64,000 nucleotides of DNA from Marinibactrum halimedae (lineage in GTDB: Bacteria > Pseudomonadota > Gammaproteobacteria > Pseudomonadales > Cellvibrionaceae), in assembly GCF_021234875.1 (NCBI RefSeq), contig NZ_JAJQVM010000003.1, forward strand, positions 19,541-83,540. The letters are read 5' to 3'. Shown in pieces: positions 17,013 to 24,644 of this stretch. Each line of letters begins with the position of its first letter. The stretch's first letter is position 1. The position numbers and the translations under genes are program-made. The notes beneath the pieces are model-generated. The model was not told the origin of the DNA. It did not search any database and worked only from the letters and a program-made list of their open reading frames with translations.

Positions 17013-17545
17013 TAAGAACAAGTGAGGCGAGGGTGATTGCCGTTAACCCTACAGATTTAGTTGTGGAAAAAATTGACGACGTTCGTTTGCCCTTGGTTAA
17101 TAAATTTTATAAACAAGAAAAAGACGGTGCACGGGCGAAACGGGGCGAATACGTTTATGCGTTACGCTACTGTGGAAATATTATAGGTGCGCTTCGTATT
17201 CAGCCTATGCATGAAGAATGGTTTTTACGAAGCATGTTGGTTTCATCAAATTATCAACGTCAAGGATTGGGGAAGCGGTTTCTTTCTACCGTATTCCAAG
17301 ATTTCTTGACTTTGAATGAGTGTCATAAAAATGAAACTTCATGTTTAGAAAAATTTTCATTAGTAGGTGAGCCTTTTCAAGAGCGCACCTGTTTTTGTTT
17401 TCCCTACGTTCATCTGGTTTCTTTTTATCACTCGGTGGGGTTTTATTGTGTGCCTTTATCGAATGAGCTTATGTTTATTCAACAGGCATTTACACGGTAC
17501 ACAAATCAAGGAAGAGACATAACGGTCATGCGAGTAGGTTATTAG
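17009..17545 (+). CDS. GNAT-family N-acetyltransferase
   Basis: A 178-residue protein with the GNAT acetyl-CoA motif A in WFLRSMLVSSNYQRQGLGKRFLSTV (Q/R-x-x-G-x-G/A pattern RQGLGKR) and motif D-like YCGNIIGALRI before it. The C-terminal half is rich in aromatic residues and Cys, and ends YHSVGFYC..LSNELMFIQQAF, consistent with motif B. The substrate cannot be told. A TTG at 17009 overlaps the stop of the DTW gene; GTG 17033, preceded by GAGGCGAGG, is an alternative start that removes eight residues. Translational coupling with the DTW gene is likely either way. Confidence 0.85.
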   Translation: MIRTSEARVIAVNPTDLVVEKIDDVRLPLVNKFYKQEKDGARAKRGEYVYALRYCGNIIGALRIQPMHEEWFLRSMLVSSNYQRQGLGKRFLSTVFQDFLTLNECHKNETSCLEKFSLVGEPFQERTCFCFPYVHLVSFYHSVGFYCVPLSNELMFIQQAFTRYTNQGRDITVMRVGY

Positions 17546-17949
17546 CTTGGTAGTTGAATAAGTTTGGTAGTTGAATGAATTTACGGCCTAAGTAAGATTG
17601 ATCATAGGTGACAATATCTGAGTTTTTTGGCTTTCATTACCTTTTTGTGACGTTTTACTCTTTTGCATTTTCTCCTTGAGAATAAAGTGGGTGCTTGGTT
17701 TTTTATTTTGGCACCTATTTTGCCTTTCTATTTTTTATCTTTTTAATTTGTTGTTATTTTGAAAGCACTTTTAAATGAATTGGTGGTTGGCGCACTTTCT
17801 GTTTGTGTGATTTTTTGTGCTGCCCAACGGAGAAAGTGACTGATTTGCAGGTTGATTAACTTTGATGGTGAAGTGTTTTTGATGAGTGCGCATTAAGGCT
17901 AGATGTGCTTTTGATGTGCTGTGAAAATTCTTTTCAGGTGTAAATAATA
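17546..17949. other. Intergenic region upstream of the amine-oxidase cluster
   Basis: About 400 bp, A+T rich. A 17-bp unit, GYTTGGTAGTTGAATRA, is duplicated at 17545-17561 and 17562-17578. The remainder should hold the promoter of the oxidase operon; I could not assign boxes. Confidence 0.5.
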
Positions 17950-19527
17950 ATGAATCAATCTATTTCTCGCCGGTCATTGCTAACGGTTTTGGGAGCGGTA
18001 GGAGGGGCTTCTGCGGTGTATGAGGCAGCGGGTGCTCTGGGAATGGTTACACCAGTTTTACCACCACAGTCATTGATGTTACAGCCGGCAAACCCCAATA
18101 AAAATACTGTTGCTATTTTAGGAGCGGGTATTTCGGGTTTAATGGTTGCCTACGAACTTGAGCGGGCAGGATACCAATGTGTGATTCTTGAAGCATCCCA
18201 TCGAGCCGGTGGACGGAATCTTACACTCCGACATAATGATTTGGTTGATGAATTGGGGCACCGACGTCGTTGTCAATTTTCTCCTGATTCTAAAATGTAT
18301 TTTAACGCAGGCCCTGCACGCATTCCGGGGCATCACCAACGTGTATTGCACTATTGTAAAGCGTTTCAAATTCCATTGCAGATAAGAGCAAACAGCAGTC
18401 GGCTTGCTTATGTGCACGATGAGGTATCGTCCAACTCAAAAAAAAGTAGGAAAGTCCGCATTGGGGAATACATTGCAGATGCTCGTGGGTTATTGTCTGA
18501 GCTTGCTTGGAAAAGTGCAGATCGTGTTTCATTGGATGAGCCTTTCACTGAAGAAGAGCTGGAGAGTTTGTCTGGTTTTATTCGGATGTACGGAGATCTG
18601 ACCGAAAAAGGGAATTACCAAGGCAGCGATCGTGCGGGCTCTACCAAAGACAGAATGTTATTCCACAGTGCCCCCAAGGCACCATTGTCGACTCAAGACT
18701 TATTATCGAGTCATTTCTGGCATTACCAATTGCATGCAACAGAAATTTACGATTGGGGTGCGCCTTTAATGGAAATTGTTGGCGGTATGGATGGCCTTGT
18801 AAAGGCTTTTATGAAACGCATTCACTCACCAATCATTTTAAACGCAATGGTGCAAGACATTAGGCTGAGAGAGAATGGAACGGACATTGTTTATCAAGAC
18901 CAAAATAAACAGTCCACTTTGAAAGTAGATTATTGTTTTAACAGTATTCCGGCTCATTTAATTACAGGGCTTAGAAATAATTTTCCTCGTGATTATCGAC
19001 AAGCGTTAGGAACCCTAAAAAGAGGGCATTTATTTAAAATTGGCTTGGAGATGAAAGAGCGATTCTGGGAGCGTGAAGGTATTTACGGTGGTATCACCTA
19101 TACCAGTTCAGATGTCGGACAGCTTTGGTATCCTTCTCACGATATCCACAGTCAGAAAGGCGTGATGTTAGGGGCTTATGTCTGGGGTGAAGAGAAGTGC
19201 GCTAAGTTTGAACGTCTGTCACCTCAAGCACGGCTTCAGAGAGCCAAAGAATGCGGTAATGCGATCCATGATAATTATGCTCAGTACATTGAGGCGGGTG
19301 AAAGTGTCCCATGGGCTCGAATGAACCATATGATGGGGTGCGGTTCACAAATGTCCCCTGAAGACCGAAAGCGTTACTTCGACCGTATACAGCAGCCAGA
19401 GGGGCATCACTTTTTAATTGGTGATCAAGTGAGTTATCACTCTGGCTGGCAAGAAGGCGCAATGGCTTCAGCGGAACATGCGTTGTTGTCATTCGATCGT
19501 CAATTTGGCCGACGTGAACATAGCTAA
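17950..19527 (+). CDS. Tat-exported flavin amine oxidase/dehydrogenase
   Basis: A 525-residue flavin monoamine oxidase-type protein. The N-terminus has a twin-arginine signal (SISRRSLLTVLGAVGGASA). The FAD-binding Rossmann motif is VAILGAGISGLMVAYELERAGY, then EASHRAGGRNLTL, typical of the MAO/L-amino-acid oxidase group. The C-terminus HHFLIGDQVSYHSGWQEGAMASAEHALLSF closes the FAD domain. The family oxidises amines or amino acids to imines, reducing FAD. Export folded with cofactor through Tat fits a periplasmic flavoprotein. The next two genes encode an exported cytochrome c and an exported RidA, so electrons probably pass to the cytochrome and not to oxygen (inference). The substrate is unknown. 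A weak ribosome site (AGGTG) precedes the start. Confidence 0.88.
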   Translation: MNQSISRRSLLTVLGAVGGASAVYEAAGALGMVTPVLPPQSLMLQPANPNKNTVAILGAGISGLMVAYELERAGYQCVILEASHRAGGRNLTLRHNDLVDELGHRRRCQFSPDSKMYFNAGPARIPGHHQRVLHYCKAFQIPLQIRANSSRLAYVHDEVSSNSKKSRKVRIGEYIADARGLLSELAWKSADRVSLDEPFTEEELESLSGFIRMYGDLTEKGNYQGSDRAGSTKDRMLFHSAPKAPLSTQDLLSSHFWHYQLHATEIYDWGAPLMEIVGGMDGLVKAFMKRIHSPIILNAMVQDIRLRENGTDIVYQDQNKQSTLKVDYCFNSIPAHLITGLRNNFPRDYRQALGTLKRGHLFKIGLEMKERFWEREGIYGGITYTSSDVGQLWYPSHDIHSQKGVMLGAYVWGEEKCAKFERLSPQARLQRAKECGNAIHDNYAQYIEAGESVPWARMNHMMGCGSQMSPEDRKRYFDRIQQPEGHHFLIGDQVSYHSGWQEGAMASAEHALLSFDRQFGRREHS

Positions 19528-19597
19528 CGCTTAGCGTCCTACTTTCTGTGTATGTGTAATGTCGCCACTTAAAAGAGAGTTTAATAGAGAGCCCAAT

Positions 19598-20323
19598 ATG
19601 AATGGTCGACGCATTCTTGCAAATTGTTTGATTGTAGTAGTTAGCACGTTACTGTCTTTTTCAGTTGCAGCGTTGGATAGAGACTTGTTGGTTTGTTCCG
19701 TTTGTCATGGCGCTGACTTACAGGGGAATAAGAATACAGAAGCCCCTAATATTGCCGTATTACCCTCATGGTATATTCGGCAACAGTTACATTCTTATCA
19801 GCGTGAGTGGCGAGGCGCGAAAGTTAAGGATAAAAGTGGACAGGAAATGCGTACGATCGCCTTGTCCTTAACGGATGAGCATATCCAGAATATCGTAGAA
19901 AAAATTGCACACTTGAATGATGCAATGAATAAAAAAACACTCTATGAAAAAACAATTCACAAAGAGATTTCCCATAAAGAAACCTCCCATAAAGAAGCCA
20001 TCGATGAAGAAGTGAAATCACTGGCTACGAATATAAAATCCTTTAATGAGATGCCTACTGATTTACTTTCACAAGGTAAGAAGTTGTATCAACAGTGCAG
20101 TGCTTGTCATGGAAGTGATGGACTGGGGCGGGAGGTTGTTAAAGCACCTCCGTTGGTGCATCAGCCAATGTGGTACTTAAAAAAGCAGCTCAATAATTAC
20201 CAAGCAGGCATTCGTGGGTATCATGAGCAGGATAGTTCGGGGCAACAAATGACAAGTATTGCCCAAGGGATTCGTAGTCAGGATGACATTGATGCAGTAG
20301 TGACTTTTATTAAAACACTATAA
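19598..20323 (+). CDS. Exported cytochrome c with two haem-binding motifs
   Basis: ATG 19598 gives a normal signal peptide (RRILANCLIVVVSTLLSFSVAA) and follows GAGAG; the frame also opens 39 bp earlier. The mature protein has two class I cytochrome c units: CSVCHGADLQG near the N-terminus and CSACHGSDGLGRE in the second half. Each is followed by a W-Y-(I/L)-(R/K)-(Q/K)-QL segment and a Met-containing loop (GQEMRTIA, GQQMTSIA) that supplies a likely axial ligand. Between the domains is a 5-copy pentapeptide repeat of (I/T)SHKE type. It probably accepts electrons from the flavin oxidase encoded upstream and passes them to the respiratory chain. Both neighbours are on the same strand with short gaps. 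Confidence 0.9.
   Translation: MNGRRILANCLIVVVSTLLSFSVAALDRDLLVCSVCHGADLQGNKNTEAPNIAVLPSWYIRQQLHSYQREWRGAKVKDKSGQEMRTIALSLTDEHIQNIVEKIAHLNDAMNKKTLYEKTIHKEISHKETSHKEAIDEEVKSLATNIKSFNEMPTDLLSQGKKLYQQCSACHGSDGLGREVVKAPPLVHQPMWYLKKQLNNYQAGIRGYHEQDSSGQQMTSIAQGIRSQDDIDAVVTFIKTL
19937..20011 (+). repeat. 15-bp in-frame tandem array in the cytochrome gene (5 copies)
   Basis: Five 15-bp units around ATTTCCCATAAAGAA run from 19937 to 20011 and encode a charged linker between the two haem domains. The central copies are closest to each other. Confidence 0.85.
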
Positions 20324-20359
20324 ACAATTGTAATGATAAATGAAGAATAGGAGTGCTTG

Positions 20360-20866
20360 ATGAGAATCGTATCATTGGTGAGTGCAGGTTTATTGGTCAC
20401 TGGTTCAGCTTGGGCCGAAGTGACTCGCCATGCCTTGCCCAATAATAATCCCTTTCCCATTGCTCGTGCGGTAGAAGTCACTGCGGAAACGGCCTTGATT
20501 TATCACAGTGGCCAGATACCTGGTCCGAAAAACCCTAAAGCCCCAAAAGGCAGTGCAGAATATTACGGTGATACCGAAGCGCAGACGTTAAGTGTTTTAA
20601 AAAAACTTGAGTCATCACTTAAAGATTTAGGGGTAGGGTTTGAAGATGTGATAAAAATGACCGTCTTCCTTGTAGGAGATCCTGCAAAAGGAGGCAAAAT
20701 GGACTTTAGTGGTTTTATGAAAGCCTATACACAATACTTTGGTACAGAGTCACAACCGAATAAACCGGCACGATCGGCAGTTCAAATTGCAGGGCTTGCC
20801 GGTGGGCCAAATATGCTGGTAGAAATCGAAATGGTAATTGCGAAGCCGGAAAAGGATAAGCAGTAG
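20360..20866 (+). CDS. Exported RidA-family (enamine/imine deaminase) protein
   Basis: ATG 20360 is six bases after AGGAG. The first 19 residues, RIVSLVSAGLLVTGSAWA, form a signal peptide, which is unusual since most RidA proteins are cytosolic. The mature protein has the YjgF/YER057c/UK114 fold: IYHSGQIPGP, TLSVLKKLESSLKDLG, VIKMTVFLVGD and PARSAVQIAGLAGGPNMLVEIEMVIA. The catalytic Arg sits in PARSAV. RidA hydrolyses reactive enamines/imines to ketone plus ammonia, exactly the product class an amine oxidase would release. Its place as third gene after the oxidase and cytochrome supports a joint periplasmic pathway (inference). A terminator follows at 20960. Confidence 0.9.
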   Translation: MRIVSLVSAGLLVTGSAWAEVTRHALPNNNPFPIARAVEVTAETALIYHSGQIPGPKNPKAPKGSAEYYGDTEAQTLSVLKKLESSLKDLGVGFEDVIKMTVFLVGDPAKGGKMDFSGFMKAYTQYFGTESQPNKPARSAVQIAGLAGGPNMLVEIEMVIAKPEKDKQ

Positions 20867-20907
20867 GCGGAAGTGCAATCATTGTAAGAGGCGACATTGT
20901 TTTCAAT

Positions 20908-20931
20908 GTTGTTATAGATGTTGTTATAGAT
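20908..20931. repeat. 12-bp direct repeat (2 copies)
   Basis: TGTTGTTATAGA occurs twice head to tail between the ridA-like stop and the terminator. Confidence 0.65.
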
Positions 20932-20959
20932 GTGTATCTAATCGATCTTGATTTAATAG

Positions 20960-20991
20960 AAAAAGCCGTCTTAATGAAAGGCGGCTTTTTT
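20960..20991 (+). terminator. Rho-independent terminator of the oxidase operon
   Basis: AAAAAGCCGTCTT pairs with AAGGCGGCTTTTT around a short loop and runs into T residues. It separates the operon from the convergent phlD-like gene and could also act on the opposite strand. Confidence 0.85.
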
Positions 20992-21029
20992 AGTGCCCCG
21001 TTTTTATTATTTTAGTTGGGGTACACTAA

Positions 21030-21067
21030 TGTAGGTGTTTGGCATGTTTTATTGCCAAACACCTACA
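21030..21067. repeat. Strong hairpin overlapping the 3' end of the phlD-like gene
   Basis: GTAGGTGTTTGGCA (21031-21044) is the exact reverse complement of TGCCAAACACCTAC (21053-21066), extended by one pair outward, with an 8-nt loop. The right arm encodes the last codons of the polyketide synthase. No T run follows on either strand, so it resembles an mRNA 3' stabiliser or an inverted duplication more than a standard terminator. Confidence 0.75.
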
Positions 21068-22095
21068 CCGATTTCTGCTGTAAATCCTGGCCCAAACGCG
21101 GCGTACATGCCTTTAGAGCCATCTGTTGGTGGGGCATCAAATTGTCTTTGTAATACATCGAATACCACTGCACTGGCGACGTTGCCTAATTGTGACAGAC
21201 TCTCTCGTGAAAGATTTACCTTTTCAGGCGCTAACTCTAAGTGCTTAACCAATTCATCGAGAATCTTACGTCCACCAGTATGAAAAATGACAAAATCATT
21301 GTCTGCAACCGGAGCATTAAATTCACGACGATTCAGCATTTCCATTATCGGTGCAACGTATTGAATAGAATTCATCACAGCCTTGTCTAAGGTAAAGTGA
21401 AAGCCACTGTCTTTAACATCATACGAAATGTATTCTTCACTGTCTTGCATAAAATAGGTGGTTTGATTTTGCAAGCGTAGGCCTTTTGCTAAGTCATCAC
21501 CTCGAACTACTGCAGATGTAACCGCATCGCCAAATAATGCCCCTGAAATAAATGAGTGTAATTCAACGTTGTCGGGTTGAAAGCACAAAGACGAAAACTC
21601 TAATGCCACTATTAGTACGTTTGCCTTGGGGTTAGCTTGGCAGAAATTAAATGCTCTATTAATGGCTGAAGCACCTGCTACGCACCCTAGTTGTGCAATG
21701 GGTAATTGAACGGTGTCGGATTTTAATTTTAAGGAGTTTATTAGATGGGCAGTTAATGATGGCATCATAAATCCGGTACAGGATGTGACGACGACCATAT
21801 CAATATCATTATTTGTTAAGCCTGCATTTTCAATAGCTTGTTGGGCAGCCTCTGTAGATAAACGCCTTCCTTCTCTTTCATAAATACGAGAGCGATGGGT
21901 TAATCCCGTATGAATAGTAAGTTCTTCTATTGGCATAATTAAATGTCGGTTATCCACTTGTGTATTCCTAATCATCTTAAAAGCAAGATCACGCTTCGGA
22001 TGAAAAGGATGCAGTTTGTCTAACTCTGAAATCATCTGTTCTTGTGAAATAGTATGCTGTGGAAGGACTACGCTTGGGCGGCAAACAGTTGCCAT
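21049..22095 (-). CDS. phlD: PhlD-like type III polyketide synthase (phloroglucinol synthase)
   Basis: ATG 22095 follows AGGAG and gives the family start; the frame opens nine codons earlier. The 348-residue protein matches PhlD as I remember it across its length: [74 protein letters not shown] with the active-site Cys, [13 protein letters not shown] with the catalytic His, [14 protein letters not shown] with the catalytic Asn, and [11 protein letters not shown]. PhlD condenses three malonyl-CoA to phloroglucinol. RppA-type naphthalene synthases are relatives but match less well. No phlACB acetylation genes, exporter or regulator flank it, so any product is not DAPG from this locus alone. It is convergent with the oxidase operon and monocistronic. 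Confidence 0.85.
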   Translation of the reverse strand: MATVCRPSVVLPQHTISQEQMISELDKLHPFHPKRDLAFKMIRNTQVDNRHLIMPIEELTIHTGLTHRSRIYEREGRRLSTEAAQQAIENAGLTNNDIDMVVVTSCTGFMMPSLTAHLINSLKLKSDTVQLPIAQLGCVAGASAINRAFNFCQANPKANVLIVALEFSSLCFQPDNVELHSFISGALFGDAVTSAVVRGDDLAKGLRLQNQTTYFMQDSEEYISYDVKDSGFHFTLDKAVMNSIQYVAPIMEMLNRREFNAPVADNDFVIFHTGGRKILDELVKHLELAPEKVNLSRESLSQLGNVASAVVFDVLQRQFDAPPTDGSKGMYAAFGPGFTAEIGVGVWQ

Positions 22096-22748
22096 AATGT
22101 TATCTCCTGAGGGTGAGTTCAATGGATGTTTTTTTTATACCGACTAAAAATATATTTTCTATAAATGAAAAGTCACAGAACTCTCACGATGCTTAATTGA
22201 ATAAAATTTTATTTCAGTAATTCTTTTAAGAAACAACTTTAGGGTTAAAGTTGTTCATTTTGATTGCGGTTTGATCTTTTTTTGAAGTAAAAAAATAAAA
22301 TACTAAAAAAATATAATTTAATTTGTAAATGGTCTTTATTTTAAAAATTAATTGCTTTAGAGAGGATTGGCTGTATTTTGATTTATTGCTGTTTTGGATG
22401 TCTGTGGATGCTCGTATGAAGATCAAAAGTTTTGCTTTTCATACGAGTGACGAGTGGGGTAGGTAAAAAAGAGTAAAGTTGTAGGGTGATAAAAAAGCTA
22501 ATGCTTTATTTGATGAATAATTGGTAAAAGAGACGCGTCTTGGTGAAAGTCTTTTGGGCGTGCCTTATGTTAAAGGCCGTTTATTGATGACGGTGTTTGG
22601 TGTGTTGATGAAATGCTATTAATATCGGTGCTTTCAATAAGAGTATTATCCGATATGGTTTCTTATTGGCATGGCTGTAACAGCAGGCTTTGTTGGCATC
22701 ATATCGTTGATATAAATTTGACTTCAGCCTGCCGTACAACAGTGTGTA
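22096..22748. other. A+T-rich intergenic region with a stem-loop
   Basis: About 650 bp between the phlD-like and CAP genes, both on the minus strand. CTCGTATGAA (22411-22420) pairs with TTCATACGAG (22438-22447), and the 17-nt loop contains CAAAA/TTTTG, so a compact hairpin can form. It would lie in the phlD leader or CAP 3' region. No gene is convincing. Confidence 0.55.
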
Positions 22749-23780
22749 TTAACGAGGGGTTGCGAACACACTGGTCCAGTATTGGGAGTAGGTACTGGAT
22801 GAACTGCGTACTAATGATCCGCCGTATTCAGTAAAGCTTGGGTTCATAATATTGCGGCAGTGGCCAGAACTGTTTAACCAAGAATTCATGACAGAATCAA
22901 CGCTGCGCTGACCGGCTGCGATATTTTCACCGCCTGTTCTGTAACGATACCCGGTATCCCCTATTCGGTCAGTGAAGCTAGAGCCGTCGGTGCCTGTGTG
23001 GCTAAAGTGGTTATTGTTCGCCATGTCTGTACTATGACGTTCCGCCGCCTCACCAAGTTGACAACTAAAAGTCAGAGGTGGTGCAGGTGCATAGCTCGTT
23101 CCGCCACAGTTGTAACCTTGTGAACGAACTTCATTATGGGCTTCTAATAATGCTCTTTGGAATTCATCCATACAGCCGTTATCGTCGCTTGGGGGGGGAT
23201 CTTGGGGTGGTTCACCGTCTCCTGGATTGCCATCACCCGGGTCACCATCGCCTGGGTTTTGAGTGGGGTCCATCAGCCTGACATTTCTGAACGTGCCGTT
23301 GTTATTCGGGTTTGCGCTGTCGTCATCATTGACCAGTACTAACTGCATACCACTACCGGTATAAAATTGTCCAACAGGAATGCGGAAAGTTTGAAATTCG
23401 CCATTTTGAGCGGTGTAGGTGGCTTGGTTATCAATGCCCCAGCTCTGGGTACCATGAAGATGAAAAATTTTATTGCGGCTAATACGGTTGTCGTCGTCAA
23501 AGCCAATTCCGTGAATTTCACCTTGAGAGGTGGAAGAAAATTCAAATTCTAAAACGGTGTTTTCGGTAATGGTATAACCACCAGGTGTGGCAACCCAGCG
23601 ATTGCCTTCGAGAGTTAATGCGCCGTCGGATTGGAGAGTGATTTCTCCAATACCAGTATCTTGGTTAGAAAAAGGCAGGGTATTTGAAAGGTCTATGTCT
23701 TCAGCCAATGCTGTGGCTGAAACTGACGTTAATAGTGCAATAGAGAGTGCGCTGGCAAGTGGTAATTTACGTAAGTACAT
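22749..23780 (-). CDS. Secreted CAP (SCP/PR-1) domain protein with N-terminal beta-sandwich module
   Basis: ATG 23780 is preferred to GTG 23792 because AAAGGTG is then properly spaced. A signal peptide ends at SATALAED. Residues about 30-155 form a beta-rich module (NRWVATPGGYTI, FEFSSTSQGEIHGIGFDDD) like accessory carbohydrate-binding-type domains of marine degraders, which I cannot name. A linker GDGDPGDGNPGDGEPP follows, made of a 15-bp repeat. The CAP domain occupies the last 140 residues: LLEAHNEVRSQG, LGEAAERHSTDMANNNHFSHTG, GENIAAG and GHCRNIMNPSFTEYG, with both conserved His and Glu. CAP proteins bind lipids or have unclear roles in bacteria. It opens a run of secreted proteins up to 34.5 kb. 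Confidence 0.88.
   Translation of the reverse strand: MYLRKLPLASALSIALLTSVSATALAEDIDLSNTLPFSNQDTGIGEITLQSDGALTLEGNRWVATPGGYTITENTVLEFEFSSTSQGEIHGIGFDDDNRISRNKIFHLHGTQSWGIDNQATYTAQNGEFQTFRIPVGQFYTGSGMQLVLVNDDDSANPNNNGTFRNVRLMDPTQNPGDGDPGDGNPGDGEPPQDPPPSDDNGCMDEFQRALLEAHNEVRSQGYNCGGTSYAPAPPLTFSCQLGEAAERHSTDMANNNHFSHTGTDGSSFTDRIGDTGYRYRTGGENIAAGQRSVDSVMNSWLNSSGHCRNIMNPSFTEYGGSLVRSSSSTYSQYWTSVFATPR
23215..23259 (-). repeat. 15-bp in-frame tandem array in the CAP linker (3 copies)
   Basis: Three 15-bp units (plus strand CCATCACCCGGGTCA type) encode GDP/GDGNP repeats in the inter-domain linker. Confidence 0.75.
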
Positions 23781-23859
23781 GGAGTTGATCACCTTTGATC
23801 TTAGTAAAAATGATTATTCAGTCTGAGTCTACTGACATTCAATCCCGCCCAAATTCAGT

Positions 23860-23934
23860 ATTGGTCAACTAAGCGTTAGTCAATCAAGCGTTAGTCAATC
23901 AAGCGTTAGTCAATCAAGCGTTCGTCAATTGAGA
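23860..23934. repeat. 15-bp tandem array (5 copies)
   Basis: Units start at 23860, 23875, 23890, 23905 and 23920. The middle three are identical (GTTAGTCAATCAAGC) and the outer two are diverged. Confidence 0.92.
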
Positions 23935-24465
23935 GGTCAGTCCTTTTTATTGATTTATATTCATTTCCCTGTGACTTTTTTAACAACCTTTCCTGCCGGC
24001 CTATTACCTGACCTTGTCAATATTCTCAGCTCATTTCTTGACTTAACCATACCGAGAAAGTTTTTTCTTTTCCTTAGAATCCCGGCGTATTTTCCCGTTT
24101 TGGGGGCTTGGTCTCATACCACGGTTGATGGGCATTGGATTGTGGTTAAGGAATAATCGAGAGTTTAAAAAGTGGTAATGGATCTTCTGTTTTTTATGAC
24201 AAAACTTGAGCCTCTTAAGGCAGGAACGCCGTGTTTTGGATGCTGTTCAACACCTTATTTCAGTCTCACTTTGGCGTGATTTATTTCATGATGTTTTTAT
24301 TTCGCTGATTGCACGAAAAACTCTTACTGAATTCGTTAAATATCTTTCTTCTGAAGGGATTTTCGATAAGATAACTGGTCTACATTGTTTTTGTGATGCT
24401 GTTCGCTTTTGCGTCCAAAAAAGGACTTTGGCGCCAACAGATTTCTGAGTTCTCTCCATCGAGCA

Positions 24466-24525
24466 ATAGGACCATAAAACATAGGACCATAAAACATAGG
24501 ACTATCAAACATAGGATTATCAAGC
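24466..24525. repeat. 15-bp tandem array upstream of the M28 peptidase (4 copies)
   Basis: Units ATAGGACCATAAAAC, the same again, ATAGGACTATCAAAC and ATAGGATTATCAAGC. The reading frame of the peptidase is open through it and would encode (R)TIKH repeats if an upstream start were used. Confidence 0.92.
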
Positions 24526-24644
24526 ACATGACCATTTTCCATTTTGATAAGAAACCAGTATGTCGTAGTTTTCGTTGGGGAAAACTTCGTTATGCCATAA
24601 AAACTTTTTTATCTCTTCGTGGATTAAAGCCTAGCGACTTTAAA

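Larger units (their letters stand above)
23781..24644. other. Divergent promoter region with two tandem arrays
   Basis: Between the CAP and M28 genes. A 15-bp unit GTTAGTCAATCAAGC is repeated five times at 23860-23934 (three copies identical), and a second 15-bp unit ATAGGACCATAAAAC four times at 24466-24525. ORFs of 75 and 80 codons in between have no ribosome site or family resemblance. The promoters of both flanking genes should be here. Confidence 0.7.

Noticed and set aside
21049..22095. phlD-like gene as FabH (3-oxoacyl-ACP synthase III)
   Set aside because: The order and wording of the motifs match the chalcone synthase-like PhlD group much better than FabH.
23929..24448. ORFs of 75 and 80 codons upstream of the M28 gene
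   Set aside because: No ribosome site, unlikely composition, partly inside or beside tandem arrays.
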